Assembly (NCBI RefSeq): GCF_910596095.1
Contig: NC_056535.1
Coordinates: 19,484,505-19,548,504 of the forward strand
DNA length: 64,000 nt
Reading direction: 5' to 3'
DNA from: Thunnus maccoyii
Taxonomy: Eukaryota; Chordata; Actinopteri; Scombriformes; Scombridae
Made by a program: the position numbers and the translations under genes. How positions within the stretch are numbered: position 1 is the first letter of the stretch; every line of letters starts with the position of its first letter. Below, piece after piece: positions 1-11,476 of the stretch. The notes below the pieces were generated by a model. The model ran no database searches. It was not told the origin of the DNA and saw only the letters and a program-made list of their open reading frames with translations.

Positions 1-925
1 TGTGACCCAAACATGGGTCCCTGAAGATGGGCAGACATGTGTGTCATTTCACCATTCCACTTGTCATCCAGTGTTTTATTTAGATATTCCGTGTCTCAAG
101 GACCACAAACCCTGACCCGGATTGCTTACTGGGAATATAGATGGGATATGAATATCAGCTTTGACAGAAAACTACATGATCCTGCCCCATTACCCCCCTC
201 TGTCAAAAGTTGGACACAAACAGGGGAGAGGAGGAGAAGAGAGCTGCAGAGGAGAGGTGAAGTGGGTACACTGGGTCAGAGAACCCCCTTGGCTTTGAAA
301 CTGTGAAGAGGCTTGTGGAGGAGAAAGGTTTAGTGAGGGGGCCCAGAATATGTGTTAGCCGTTTGAAGGAACAGATAATGCTGCTCCTGCCCTGTATCCA
401 TGGCAACCATCTCTGGAACAACTCAAGTCCTTGTTGAGGTCTTTTGTTTCTCCAGAGGAAGTGATTAAAAGAGGTAAAAGTGAGAAAACCGAGAACAGAG
501 GATGAGACTAGCCATGCTGACACTTATCCTCTGTCAGCAGCACTTTTGAAAATCCTTCTCACTGCAAATATCAATGGACAGTGTCTCACTATTTAGACCC
601 CAAATACTAGTTCTCCTATTTGAGAGCATTCTCTGGCGTTCCCGATGTGGGGACATAATGGCATCCTGAGGCTTGGACTCTAATGAGCTGAGATCATTAC
701 GCCAATTATTTTAACTTAGATCAGGACTTGGCTGTGCAAAAGAACTAGGACCCACTGCTATCCTAATTGCCGGCTTGGGAAAAAAAGAGGATGGGCATAA
801 CAAAAGGCTTTTGAAGCAGAGCTGGGAAGAGTCCATCACTAAACTCTGGTTACATTCCATCAAGTTGTTGTGCATCAGGCTATGGCAGGTTTAAGAGGTG
901 CCACTTAAGTCAATACTGTTGAAAG
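1..925. other. Unassigned DNA at the window edge
   Basis: I recognise no gene here. Short open frames exist on both strands around 37-523, but none matches a family I know and their frames are interrupted. If the tex264 gene further right is complete, its downstream exons should lie to the left on the minus strand. I could not find them here or anywhere up to position 7100. Confidence 0.4.
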
Positions 926-929
926 CCAG

Positions 930-1815
930 CTCTGATTATGGTAGACAACAGAACATGTCAGAGACTGAGAATTATTGCAAACTACAATATTATAGCCGAC
1001 AAAGTTAAATATCTAATGTCCCTGTCCCCTGTTACGTCAACCCTGTTAAGTCACTGGCTGAATGTATCAAAGACATAAACACTTGGATGTCCCACAATTT
1101 CCTCCAGTTTAACCTCTGCAGCAGGAAGTATGTTCTCTTCTGGCCTCCTTTTCCCTGACAATACTACACAGGTCAGAAATCTGGGAGTCATTGCTGACTA
1201 CATTTTATTATTTTATTAGAAAAACTTACACATGCATTTATTTCTTTTCAGTTGGACTATTGCAATTCACTCCTCACTGGTCTCCCTAAAAAGACTGTGG
1301 ACAGACTACAGTTAATCCAAAATGCAGCTGCCAGAATCCAGAAGGAACACATCATTTGATCACATCATACCTGTTCTTAGATCTCTCCATTGACTACTGG
1401 TTAGCTTCAGAATTGACGGCCTTGCTCCATGGTGTTTCTCTGACCTCTATGAACCTATCAGAAGTCTTCTGGCTCAGGCCTTCTAGTTGTCCCTAGCGTT
1501 AAAACAAAAATTGGTGAAGCAGCTTTCGGTTTCTGTGGTCCCAGCTGGTGGAATACCTTGCCAGATTGTATTGGATGTGCCAACATCAACAGTGTTTAGC
1601 AGATTGAAAACCGTCTTGTTTTCCTGTGCATTTGATTAGTTTTATTTTGTTAGAGGTGTCTGATTGTTCTGCTTTGCCGTGTTTGCATGTGTATGTGTGT
1701 ATGATCTACATATATGTATAAGCTTTTTTAGTGTGTGTCTTTATGTGTTCTGGTTTTTGAATGTGATGCATATTGAATCTCCATCAGAATAAAATGTGCT
1801 ATATAAATAAATTTT
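930..1815 (+). repeat. Decayed LINE 3' fragment
   Basis: Broken plus-strand frames resemble the end of a fish non-LTR reverse transcriptase. One block around 1060-1120 reads as 'IKDINTWMSHNFLQF', and another around 1250-1340 contains 'DYCNSLLTGLPKK' followed by 'LQLIQNAAARI'. Both are typical of the post-catalytic region of L2/CR1-like LINEs. The fragment ends near 1800 with the common 'tgctatataaataaa' type of 3' tail. Stops and frameshifts show it is dead. The exact family is uncertain. Confidence 0.7.
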
Positions 1816-2049
1816 GCTTTGCCATCACAATATTAATGACTCAATACCTCAATATTGATAGTTTGACAAAGTTTGGTTCTGACTGTTGTCGCTTCCATAT
1901 GCAATGTCTTCTAAAATAGGGATATGTAATATGAGAAGAAAGAATCACTAATAATGGCCAAGAAAGATACAGGTTGTTTATTTCAATCTCTCTCTTAATA
2001 AATGACTTGAATAATTAAGTGAATTAGATTGTTTGCTAATTGATTTTCT

Positions 2050-3898
2050 GTCCATCAACTAATTGATTAATTGTTTCAGCTCTAATATCCGCCGACTGTC
2101 GAGGTGGTGTCCAGCAAATGACGTGCGCTTTGTAGATAATTGGACTTTCTGGGGAAGAATTGGTCTCATTAGGAGAGAAAGCATACATCCCACGTTGGAC
2201 AGAGCAGCTCTCATATCTAAAAATCTGGCCGAGTTTATTAGTAGGCCAAAACCATGACAACCCAGAGTGGAGACCAGGAGGCAGAGTTGCAGTCCAACAC
2301 TATTTTCTGCTCTACCATTACAGCAGTTAACCACCCAAAACTCCATAGAAACTGTGACCACTTAAATCAATTAAATCAAAAGTAAACACAAGAGGAGTTA
2401 TACACAAAAAATTGACACCACCACTGCAATAGTACAAAAAATAGGAGAATTAAATGTAGACTCCTAAATATTAGATCTCTGTGATCTAAAGCTGTATTAG
2501 CAAACAATATAGTATCAGATTATCATATTGATTTATTTTATCTTACTGAATCCTGGTTGTGCCATGAAGAATATGTTAGCTTAAATGAATCCACTCCCCT
2601 TAGTCATATTTATACTCACATTCCTCGAGGCACTGGCCGAGGAGGTGGAGTTGCAGCCATTTTCAACTCAAGTCTATTAATCAACCCTAGACCTAAACTT
2701 AATCATTCAAAAGCCTTGTTCTTAGTCTTTCACACCCAACCTGGGAAACTTTGTTATAGTGTACCGTCCTCCTGATCTGTAATCTGAATTTTTAGAGTTT
2801 TTATCAAGTTTAGTCCTTAGTACAGATAAAGTAGCCTAATTATAGTAGGTGATTTTAATATTCATGTGGATGTCCATAATGATAGTCTTAGCACTTCCTT
2901 TATCTCATTATTAGACTCAGTTGGCTCACTGTTTTAACCACACCCTCAATCTTGTTCTGGCATAGGGCTTCAAAATCGAATAGCCTATTTAATAGCATTT
3001 CCACAGAATCCTCTTTTATTGGACCATTATTTACTAACTTTTGAATTCCTATTACTGCCCATATGCCATTAGGCAAAAATGTCAACACTAGGTGTCTATC
3101 TGATAGTGCTGTTGCTAAATTTAAGGAAGTGATTCCATCAGCATTTCAATGCCATGTCTCAAGACAACAGAGGACTCCTGTGCTAACTTTAGCCATCACA
3201 TCCTATTACAGAGGATGGAATATTTAATTGACATTAAAGGAACTGCATTAAGATGGTTTAAGTCCTATTTATCAGATCAATTTCAGTTTGTTCATGTTAA
3301 TGATGGATCGTTAATGAGGTTCTATGCTTGGATCAATACTATTCACCTTAAATATGCTGCCTTTAGGCATTATTATTAGGAAACACTCTAAAAACTTTCA
3401 TTGTTATGCAGATGACACCCAATTATATTTATCAATGAAGCCAGATGAAACCAAAGCCAGATGAAACAAATCAGTTAACTGAACTCCAAGAATGCCTTAA
3501 GGACATAAAGACCTGGATGACCTGCAATTTTCTGCTATTAAACTCAGACTAAACTGGAGTTATTGTGCTTGGCCCTAAACACCTCAGAAACACATTATGT
3601 AATGATATGGCTACTCTAGATGGCATTGTCCTGGCCTCCAGCACCACCACAAGGAATCTGGTGGTTAACTTTGATCAGGGTATGTCCTACAATTCCCACA
3701 CAAAACAAATTTCAAGAACTGCCTTTTTTGCAAAAATCAGGCACATCCTGTCTCAAAAAGATGCAGAAAAACTAGTCCATTTGTTACTTCTAGGCTGGAC
3801 TATTGCAATTCCTTATTATCAGACTGCCCTAACAAGTCTCTAAAGACTCTCCAGCTGGTCCACAATGCTGCTGCATGTGTACTAACAAGAATGAGGAA

Positions 3899-3952
<54 letters not shown>

Positions 3953-4996
3953 TTCTCCCATATTAGCTTCTCTGCACTGGCTCCCTGTAAAATCCAGAAC
4001 AGAATTTAAAATCCTTCTCCTCACCTACAAAGCCCTTAATTGGTCAGGCACCATCATATCTTAAAGAGCTAATAGTACTCTATCAGCCCACTACAACACT
4101 GTGCTCCTTGAATTCAGGCTTACTTGTGGGTCCTAGAGTCTCCAAAAGCAGAATGGGAGGCAGAGCCTTCAACTATCAGGCTCCTCTCATGTGGAACCAT
4201 CTTCCAGTTTGGGTCCGGGAGGCAGACACACTCTCTACATTTAAGAATAGGCTTCAAACTTTCCTTTTTAATAAAGCTTATAGTTAGGGCTGACTCAGGC
4301 TTGCCCTGGATCATCCCCTAGTTATGCTGTTATAGGCCTAGACTGCTGGGTGACTTCCCATGACGCACTGAGCCCCTCTCTCCCCCTCTCCCTCTTCATT
4401 TGTACATATTCATGTCCCATTAATGCATGTTACTAACTCAGCATCTTCTCTCTCCTGTAGCTTTATGCTTTCTTGTCTCTCCTCTCTCCCCCTGTTGCTT
4501 TCTGCAGGTATTTCTGCCTCCGGAGCTGTAGAATCTGGATCTGTGATTGCAAGCCACCCACTGCCCCCGTGATCCTGCTCAACACCCACTGCTATAATTA
4601 TCATTATTATTATTACAATTATTATTACTATACATCTTTATGTGGAACTTGCATTGTGCTATGCTCTCTTTCCTCCTGCTCTTACTTTCTCTCTCTCCCT
4701 CTCTCTGTCTGTTTCTATCTCTCTCTCTCCTCTCCCCCTCTCTCTTTCTCTCTCAACCCAACCGTCGAGGCAGATGGCCGCCCACCCAGAGTCCAGTTCT
4801 GCTCGAGGTTTCTTCCCATTAGAAGGGATATTTTCCTTGTGACTGTCGCTCAGTCTTTGCTCATGGGGGAATGTTGGGTCTCTGTAAATAACATTGTAAA
4901 GAAAACGGTCTTAACCTGCTCTTTATGAAAAGTGCCCTGAGATAACTTCTGTTATGATTTGGTGCTATATAAAGGAAAAATTGACTTGACTTGACT
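2050..4996 (+). repeat. L2/CR1-like non-LTR retrotransposon, decayed but nearly full in layout
   Basis: Plus-strand remnants appear in the order expected for a two-ORF LINE. 2090-2260 encodes a block like the end of an SGNH/GDSL esterase domain (CPANDVRFVDNW...IHPT). 2530-2900 encodes an endonuclease-like part with 'RGTGRGGGVAAIFNSS' and 'VGDFNIH'. 3200-3840 holds reverse transcriptase pieces including 'YADDTQLYL' near 3408-3434 and 'IKTWMTCNFLLLNSD'. 3850-4300 encodes the region after the catalytic core. The 3' end at about 4920-4996 carries the 'gtgctatataaa' box followed by TTGAC repeats, the short tandem tail of this clade. Several in-frame stops and frameshifts rule out activity. A similar element lies reversed at 61908-62940. 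Confidence 0.8.
3902..3949. repeat. (TA)n microsatellite inside the LINE
   Basis: About 24 uninterrupted TA units lie within the decayed reverse transcriptase region. They probably expanded after insertion, and no function is implied. Confidence 0.95.
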
Positions 4997-6953
4997 AATA
5001 TACATATAAAGTTTTATCTTTTGTTATCTTATTATCATGGTATTACAATAATAGAAAATCCCAGACAAGATCTTAATTGCATATATGTTCCAGCTCTACA
5101 CTTTATTTTACCGTACTAGTGTACCATTGTGTTTCTATGCCATGTAGCTAAGAGGTCAACAGTTTGCTATAGGTATGACAGCCAGCTACATTCAGTTGTC
5201 TACACACAATAGTGCTCTATTTGGCAGACACACATTTCTAAAGATCGAATCTGTCAGGCCACTGTTTTCCACCCTTTCCACAACTGTATTGCTTAACCAT
5301 TTCAAGGCGCTACTACTTGTTTCATTCCCTCTTGTTCTGTTTGGGTGTAGCCTATTGAAAAAACAACTCATGCTGGTCCAGCTTTAAAACGTGGGAACTA
5401 GCTCCACATGAGTATGGAGAACCCAGTGAGTGTGCAGGATTAAGTATCAGAAAAACAGATCCAATAGATATTATTTCTTGCTGCTTGCAGACGCAGAGAT
5501 TTGGGAATGGATGAGTTCACACAAAGGACAGCTGGGACCGTAGAAAACATCTCACAGAGAGATCCAACTGACTAATTGTGTTCTTAGCAATCTGGTGTGG
5601 CAATAAAGGAGCCCACAACAGCTTCAGTCATGTTCACAGATGTTGGAAGTTTTCACATCTTGACCCTTGATCTGACCTCCTATAAGGCCAATATTTAGTG
5701 AAATAAATAACATACAGAAAGTTATATAACTGAACCAATATATTGTGAATCTTTTTCAAATATTAATTGCATATTACCATTCTTTACGCAATAATAAGTT
5801 TTACTTGAGTTCATTTTTTAAACAATATTTCAAATAATAATTCAAAATGCATCTAGGCCTCATACTGCCATTTTTTTAGATCATACTTATTTATCAGTGT
5901 CACATTAGCCATCTCCTGTCCACAAACACAATGCCATGGTTATTACAACTTAACCAACGAGATGCTGCTGTAATGCTATCTCTAACTTTGATGCCAAGTG
6001 AAAACCCTATGACAAGACAAGCTAGTTGGCTGGTTATCCAGGGGTGAATGTAACATAACCAGCCTGTTGTTTGATTTATTGACTGATTCATTGATTCATT
6101 AGAAGTTATTTGATGATTAAAACACACTATAACTCAGCACATCAGTAGTTACAGTCAATGGATAGAAGCACATTGAAGCCCAATGGCTTATTTCCACTGT
6201 GACCAAGACAACAAATCCAGCAAATCACAAAATCATAACACCTGACCTGTCAAACACACATACATATATTACATCATCCATTGAGGAGACTCCCTTAATT
6301 AGGCTACTGATCAGCATAATGAGGTTGAAGATGTTTTGGCTAAAGCCTAAAAGGACTGTGTCTTATTAATTAAACTCAAAAAATTGGATATCAGATTCTA
6401 AGGAAAATAGAAAAGACTAATTTCAATGATGCTTTGCGAAAATAAGACTAATTTGATGAAATTAAAGTTCTCACTGTATTTTTGAATCATGCATTTATCT
6501 ATTCTGATCAATACACGAGCACTGTTTATTGCTTTGATTCAAATTGTTCAAAATAATTTATTTCATAATGTATTATGTCAAATGTTAAATGTTGACCAGT
6601 TTGGAGTTCTACTGCCAAGATCTGGTTTGGCAGTATGCCTAGGTCTCAGGACCTTAAATGAACAACACCAGAAAGCACTTGAATAGTATTTCATGACATC
6701 TGAATTCACATAACACACCACACCCTGTCCAGATGTGCTACGATATTGCTCAAGGGAAAACACAAAAAAGTCAGTGCCAAAATTAGGACTAAGAATAGAA
6801 AAGACTGAAAGTCAAGACTAAATTAAATTCCACTGAAAAAGGAACATTGTACTTAATTCATGATTCAATGAAATTAGTCTAAATTGTGTTGCCTAAACCT
6901 GCTGACAAGAGATTCATCTTTACTCACTTTACTCGTTTTAAGAGAATGACATT
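4997..6953. other. Intergenic AT-rich DNA, nothing recognised
   Basis: No conserved coding block, RNA gene or clear transposon end was seen on either strand. The short open frames at 5175-5387, 5900-6127 and 6489-6763 have low-complexity or unrecognisable translations. If tex264 is intact, this stretch is probably part of its first intron. Confidence 0.5.
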
Positions 6954-6971
6954 GTCGCCATCTAGCGGTGG
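6954..6971 (-). promoter_or_regulatory. CTCF-like insulator motif
   Basis: Read on the minus strand the site is CCACCGCTAGATGGCGAC. It fits the core CTCF consensus (CC-A/G-S-Y-AG-R-K-GGC-R) at nearly every position. It lies about 130 bp inside intron 1 of tex264, near the divergent tex264/gpx1 promoter region, a plausible place for an insulator. Motif match only. Confidence 0.45.
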
Positions 6972-7103
6972 ACTAGCTACATAACCTAGTTTACACTGTA
7001 AAATCTTCCTGATTTCTAAGCTAAATTATTGAGTAAAATGCTTTAAAAACACGAGTTAAACAAACTGTTGTTCTCCTGAGAGTGTTGTGCTGTGTTTGTT
7101 TAC

Positions 7104-7358
7104 CTTTTTAGGATCATCATAAAATATTCCGATACATGAAAGCTTTGGTCCAATACTGTAAGACTCCTTAAAAAGTTGTCTGCAGTTTTTGTACGGTCCT
7201 TTTTTGAATTTGTAAGCGAATGTAATCTTCTTTATGGGAGGAGAGCCAGTTAGTACGGTAATGTCTGACAGGAGTCCCGAGTAGAAAAAGTAACAGGCTA
7301 CCGTTAGAAGACTTAACAGCAAGCTAATGACCGCACACAAAGTGACCCAGTCTGGCAT
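7104..7358 (-). CDS. tex264: tex264, first coding exon (partial gene)
   Basis: TEX264 is a single-pass ER membrane protein that acts as an ER-phagy receptor by binding LC3/GABARAP proteins. This exon encodes the N-terminal 85 residues. It starts with MPDW, followed by a hydrophobic membrane anchor (about residues 6-30, rich in L, V, A and F) and then the start of the cytosolic GyrI-like domain with the family blocks 'YSGLL', 'GSPPIKK', 'AYKFKKGPY' and 'IGPKLS'. The frame ends 'YDDPKK' at a good splice donor (GTAAAC, bases 7103 and below), so the remaining exons lie to the left on the minus strand. I did not find them, including the C-terminal LC3-interacting region, in the 7.1 kb available. 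They may be beyond the window or behind a long intron. The gene is transcribed divergently from gpx1. Confidence 0.85.
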
Positions 7359-8289
7359 GATAGCTGAATGGCAGGCGGCTCAGGTACCGTTAGCTGGTTA
7401 TTCAGCTGTTTACGAGCACTAAATGCAGTTAAATTTTCTGTAACCGTCCAGCATTTTTTAAGAAACAGTTTTGCGGTTTTCAGTCGGCAGCTATCCGGAC
7501 GGAACTTTGAATTGTTTCACTAAACAAACGAAACAAAACATCAAAGAGGCACATTGTACGAGACTTCCTGGAAAGTACCATTTTTGCCGACAAAGGGGGT
7601 GATTTTAGCTACAGGTAAATATAGCATAAACCATGGCCTAAACCTATGATATCCATGTCGAACATTTTCACCTTGTAATAATTTGCATTTATGTGGAGTT
7701 GTGGAGGGTTAGCGCTTGTAGGTTATGCATGGCCAACTTTTCCACATGTTTATAAATTCTTTAAGTGTCATTGTTTGCATCAGATACATTATTTTATGCG
7801 CCTATCTTGTACTGATTGTTTGTAATTTATTCTGAATGGAAGGTAAAAAATAAATAAATAAAAATCAGGTGAATACGACACGACTTTATGTAAGCTATAC
7901 TGTAAAGTCAAAAGTGTAATAGACCACTAAGAAACACTGACTTACTAGTCTTAGATAATAATATTCATAACACAACTATCGTATAAGCGAGCTACTTCCT
8001 TGTCAGTGAAACTGCATCGTGTGATTTGAGTCAAAAGTTCAAGAAATGGCAAATGTTATTTTGTCAATCCAGTGAAAATTACCCAAAAAAACAAACACAC
8101 AAAATAAATAAATTATTTTCAAATTGCCAATTTTTACAATAAGCCTTGGGTGGTTTGTCACACATGACCCGCCCATTAATAAAGTGAGGGCTGGACTATA
8201 ACTTCTTTAACATTGGAGCGCCTGAAAAATCAAGTCTCGTACTTTTTCTGTGGTCAAGTGGCTTTACATCGAATCCGGAATCCGTAAGA
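7359..8289. promoter_or_regulatory. Divergent tex264/gpx1 promoter region
   Basis: The 931 bp between the two start codons must hold both promoters and 5' untranslated regions. I see no convincing TATA box at a sensible distance from either start and no repeats. The base composition is locally more CpG-containing near 7360-7620, on the tex264 side. Whether one shared promoter or two separate ones are used cannot be told from sequence. Confidence 0.5.
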
Positions 8290-9714
8290 ATGGCTGTGAG
8301 AAGGTTTTACGACCTGACAGTTAAGCTGCTGTCTGGAGAAACGTTCAGTTTGTCTGCCCTTAAGGGGAAAGTTGTTCTCATTGAGAATGTCGCGTCTCTC
8401 TGAGGAACAACAACCAGGGACTACACACAGATGAACGAGCTTCACTCTCGTTACTCCGACAAGGGACTCGTTATTCTGGGTGTGCCCTGCAATCAGTTTG
8501 GGCATCAGGTAGGCCATGAATTCAAAAGTGGTTTACAAAGGTCTGTTTTCCCATGGCAGGAAATTATTTACATTGTATATAAAATAGGCACTGTCTTGTT
8601 TATTATTGTTTCAACAGCTCAAAAGGTCTTTTTGCTTTTTAATCAGACTAACGAAAAATAACAGCCAATATGTAGGCTATTGTTGTGGATATTAGCGATG
8701 GTCAGCAGTGGAGTAAGGCGCACGCGAGACTTTTGATGTCTTAATGCTGAAAATGTTTATTGAAAACACATGCCATAACACCTATGTTTTCATAAATTCT
8801 TACTGTGATCAAGAAATCTTGAATTTCAAGGATGTCTTGCTATTAAACAACACTAATGTTTTCAGTCTACTTTGGGACTTTTTGAATGCAGCAGATTGGC
8901 CTCTTTCAAGTGTCATTCTAACATATACATAAATAAATATACTATATTATTATTGGATTACTACAGAGGCATTAATGTTAAAGCAGCACTTAATGTTGTT
9001 GCTCATAGAAAGGTGACTTTAAATACTGGTGGGTAGTTTAATCTATAACAGTGCCTCTAACTTTATCATTTGAACATGTGTTTTGTATGTAAAAATCAGT
9101 ATCTGCTAAATACAGCACTAACTGCAGCTGTCAGATTAATGTAGAGTAAAAACAATTCCTCTGAAATGTACTGAATTAGAAGTTGAAATAACATAAAATG
9201 GTAATACTCCCAGTAAAGTAAGTACCCCCACGGTGTTTACAGTACAGTACTGGAGCAAATGCACATACTTTCCACCACTAGCCTTATTTTATGAGCTCTC
9301 AATCAACTTGATGACTGTCTTCTCTGTAATTTATTTCATTTTTATGTATTTTTTTTATCACAGGAGAATTGCAAGAATGATGAAATCCTAAGATCTCTGA
9401 AATATGTCCGTCCAGGGAATGGCTTTGAACCAAATTTCCAGCTTCTTGAGAAGGTGGATGTGAATGGAAAAGATGCCCATCCCTTGTTTGTGTATTTAAA
9501 GGAAAAGCTCCCATCCCCCTGTGACGATGCCATGGCTCTCATGAATGATCCAAAGTTCATCATTTGGAGTCCTGTCAGTAGGAACGACGTCTCCTGGAAC
9601 TTTGAGAAGTTCCTGGTCAGTCCTGATGGGGAGCCCTACAAACGCTACAGCAGGAATTTCCTCACCATTGACATTGAGGCAGATATTAAAGAGCTGCTAA
9701 AGAGGGTCAAGTAA
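8290..9714 (+). CDS. gpx1: gpx1, glutathione peroxidase 1 (selenoprotein)
   Basis: Cytosolic selenoenzyme that reduces hydrogen peroxide and soluble organic hydroperoxides with glutathione. Two coding exons, 8290-8508 and 9364-9714, joined by GT-AG splicing, give 189 residues counting selenocysteine. The usual GPX1 length is about 190-200. The catalytic selenocysteine is codon 38, a TGA at 8401-8403 in the context '[19 protein letters not shown]', which is diagnostic of GPX1/2-type enzymes. The other tetrad members are the Gln of 'PCNQFGHQ' (end of exon 1), the Trp of 'VSWNFEKFL' and the downstream Asn. Exon 2 also carries the GPX1-type '[23 protein letters not shown]' region. The start codon has a purine at -3 and G at +4. 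A SECIS element and an AATAAA signal follow. GPX2 is a possible alternative, but the conserved neighbourhood favours gpx1. Teleosts often have gpx1a and gpx1b, and I cannot say which this is. Confidence 0.92.
8401..8403 (+). other. gpx1: In-frame TGA read as selenocysteine
   Basis: The TGA at codon 38 sits exactly where GPX1 carries its catalytic selenocysteine, with the flanking residues conserved on both sides. It is a recoding site, not a nonsense mutation. An automatic caller would cut the protein here and restart at the methionine of 'MNELHSRYS'. Confidence 0.95.
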
Positions 9715-9883
9715 ACTTCATGGCCGTTGGAGAGATAGCCTATCAGTTATGACCAGCCTGACCAAAAAGAGTAATCATTAGTCACACATCTATTTTGACA
9801 TGTAATCATGGTTTCACAGTTAAAGCAGCACTCCTAAAAAATGTGATATGTCAACTGCAGTACACTATGGTTGTTCAGCATGT

Positions 9884-9942
9884 TTACTCTATGATGACAC
9901 TCCTTGAAACCTTTTTTGTGAGGGGAGTTTCTGATGCATATG
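9884..9942 (+). promoter_or_regulatory. SECIS element in the gpx1 3' UTR
   Basis: About 177 bases after the stop codon an ATGA core (9891-9894) is followed by a stem strand ending in ACTCC, an apical loop containing the conserved AA pair (TTGAAACC), the returning strand GGAGT, and a TGAT core at 9932-9935. This is the invariant layout of a eukaryotic SECIS: an AUGA/UGA quartet of non-Watson-Crick pairs, helix II, and AA in the apical loop. It would recruit SBP2 and the Sec elongation factor to decode the TGA in gpx1. Confidence 0.85.
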
Positions 9943-10020
9943 TAAAAGCCTGTCTATGCCATTGTGTAGGCCATAACTCATATCACAAATATCTTCATTG
10001 AGATGACTTAAAGAAGAGAA

Positions 10021-10026
10021 AATAAA
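10021..10026 (+). terminator. gpx1 polyadenylation signal
   Basis: AATAAA lies 307 bases after the gpx1 stop codon and 80 bases beyond the SECIS element, so a transcript ended here keeps the SECIS. Confidence 0.7.
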
Positions 10027-10159
10027 CATTTTATGTCACAAGAAGTGCTACTGTCATGTGTACAATGCATACAAACACAGAAACATGCCAAAGAATTAGG
10101 CATCTGGAAAATGAAGGGACTCTTGAAATATAAGTTGTGTTTATTGATGTAAATAAAAT

Positions 10160-10260
10160 CACTGGCAACTTGGAACGTTGCTAGGCAACCGCCGTAACAG
10201 TAGTTTTGACAGTCCTGCGAAGATTGATATTAGAAATTTAGACGAGTGGTGAGTGTTTTA
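10160..10260 (+). promoter_or_regulatory. brk1 promoter region with RFX X-box and probable non-coding first exon
   Basis: The palindrome GTTGCTAGGCAAC at 10177-10189 matches the high-affinity X-box bound by RFX transcription factors. About 60 bp further, GTG|GTGAGTG at 10246-10252 reads as a strong splice donor. A possible acceptor (GAACGCAG) ends at 10562, giving a leader exon of roughly 10190-10248 joined to the exon carrying the brk1 start codon. The motif is seen directly. The exon model is inferred. Confidence 0.5.
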
Positions 10261-10613
10261 ATTAACTACCTGCATTTTCACGTCCCATGGCTACGTTACC
10301 AACTCATGAGGCTGGTCCAATTCATTGTTTCTACTGAGAAAACAGTAAACTTTGGTGGCCGCCTCACATCAGCCCCAAAATGTTTTCAATTAACGTTACC
10401 GGAATAGTCATCTTGCTTAACTTAATTATGTATCACTAACGTATAATATATATGCAAAAATGTAGTAAAGGTCGCTTTCGATGAGTTTGTTTTCATAATT
10501 ATTCATAGATATAAAACAATTACATCAGCATTTTCCCGTTTACGGTTTCCTGGTTGAACGCAGGGTACATTTGGCTGAACGCTAACGTTACGGTTAGCTG
10601 CGACTCGTCCAAC

Positions 10614-11476
10614 ATGGCTGGCCAGGAAGATCCAGTGCAGAGAGAGATTCACCAAGACTGGGCGAATCGAGAGTATATAGAAGTAATTACGAGCAGCATC
10701 AAAAAAATCGCCGACTTTCTTAACTCCTTTGGTAAGGATCACCTTTCGACAATACGATTTACGAGCTGTGTCGCTACTAATGTGGATAAGAGTGTAGATA
10801 GCTAGATAAGCTAGCTATGCAGCTGTTCGTAGGCATTGATGTTGATGTTTTCTATGGCCACTCCCAGTTAGCAGTTAGCTTTAGCTGAATCGTGTTATGG
10901 CCTTGTGGAAATATGACATTTTGGTGTCGAGCTACCATACATTTTGTTCTCCTTGTTAACCAACGTTATGTGCCTAACAAGTGCCAAAACACTACATTAA
11001 ATTGCAATCATTTCATCCGTGTGTTGAGACAGCTAATGGCTGCTAGGCCACCGCAAAAGCTAATGCTGCTATGCTCTTCCGTCAATAACGTTACACTAGC
11101 AGTAACATAATACTTGAAATTGAGTAATGTTCTCTTAGTAGTAGTCATCCATAATGATGATGTTCATTTCTCTGTAGTGTCGTTGTAATTGACAGCGTCG
11201 ACATATATGATAAAATGTCATGACTGTTCACGGTTACATTCAAAATGCAATTTGTCTCCCTCAGATATGTCGTGTCGGTCCCGTTTGGCCACTCTGAATG
11301 AGAAGCTGACAGCGTTGGAGAGGAGGATTGAATATATTGAAGCAAGAGTACGTATATTGCATTATAATTTAAATAATCCTCTCGCTGTTGTTCTTTGAAT
11401 ATTTCAAAGTCATGTATCACATTATAATATTATGTATCTGACATTACAGGTGACAAAAGGAGAGACCTTGACCTAG
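10614..11476 (+). CDS. brk1: brk1, BRICK1 subunit of the WAVE/SCAR complex
   Basis: BRK1 (HSPC300) is the smallest subunit of the pentameric WAVE regulatory complex, which links Rac signalling to Arp2/3-driven actin branching in the cytoplasm. Three coding exons, 10614-10731, 11265-11347 and 11450-11476, give 228 bases, exactly 75 residues plus stop, the standard length of the family. The protein begins [16 protein letters not shown] and ends VTKGETLT. The middle is the long coiled-coil helix (about residues 15-68; '[20 protein letters not shown]') that packs into the WAVE trimer. It appears essentially unchanged from mammalian BRK1, as expected for so constrained a subunit. All splice sites are GT-AG. 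The start has A at -3 and G at +4. An upstream in-frame ATG at 10554 also exists, but the extra residues are not part of the family. Confidence 0.95.

Noticed and set aside
3902-3949. TA run as a regulatory TATA cluster
   Set aside because: It is a microsatellite inside a dead LINE, with no gene downstream.
8431-8661. A separate small gene starting at the methionine after the TGA in gpx1
   Set aside because: It is the continuation of gpx1 exon 1 read into the intron. The upstream part and the TGA belong to the selenoprotein.
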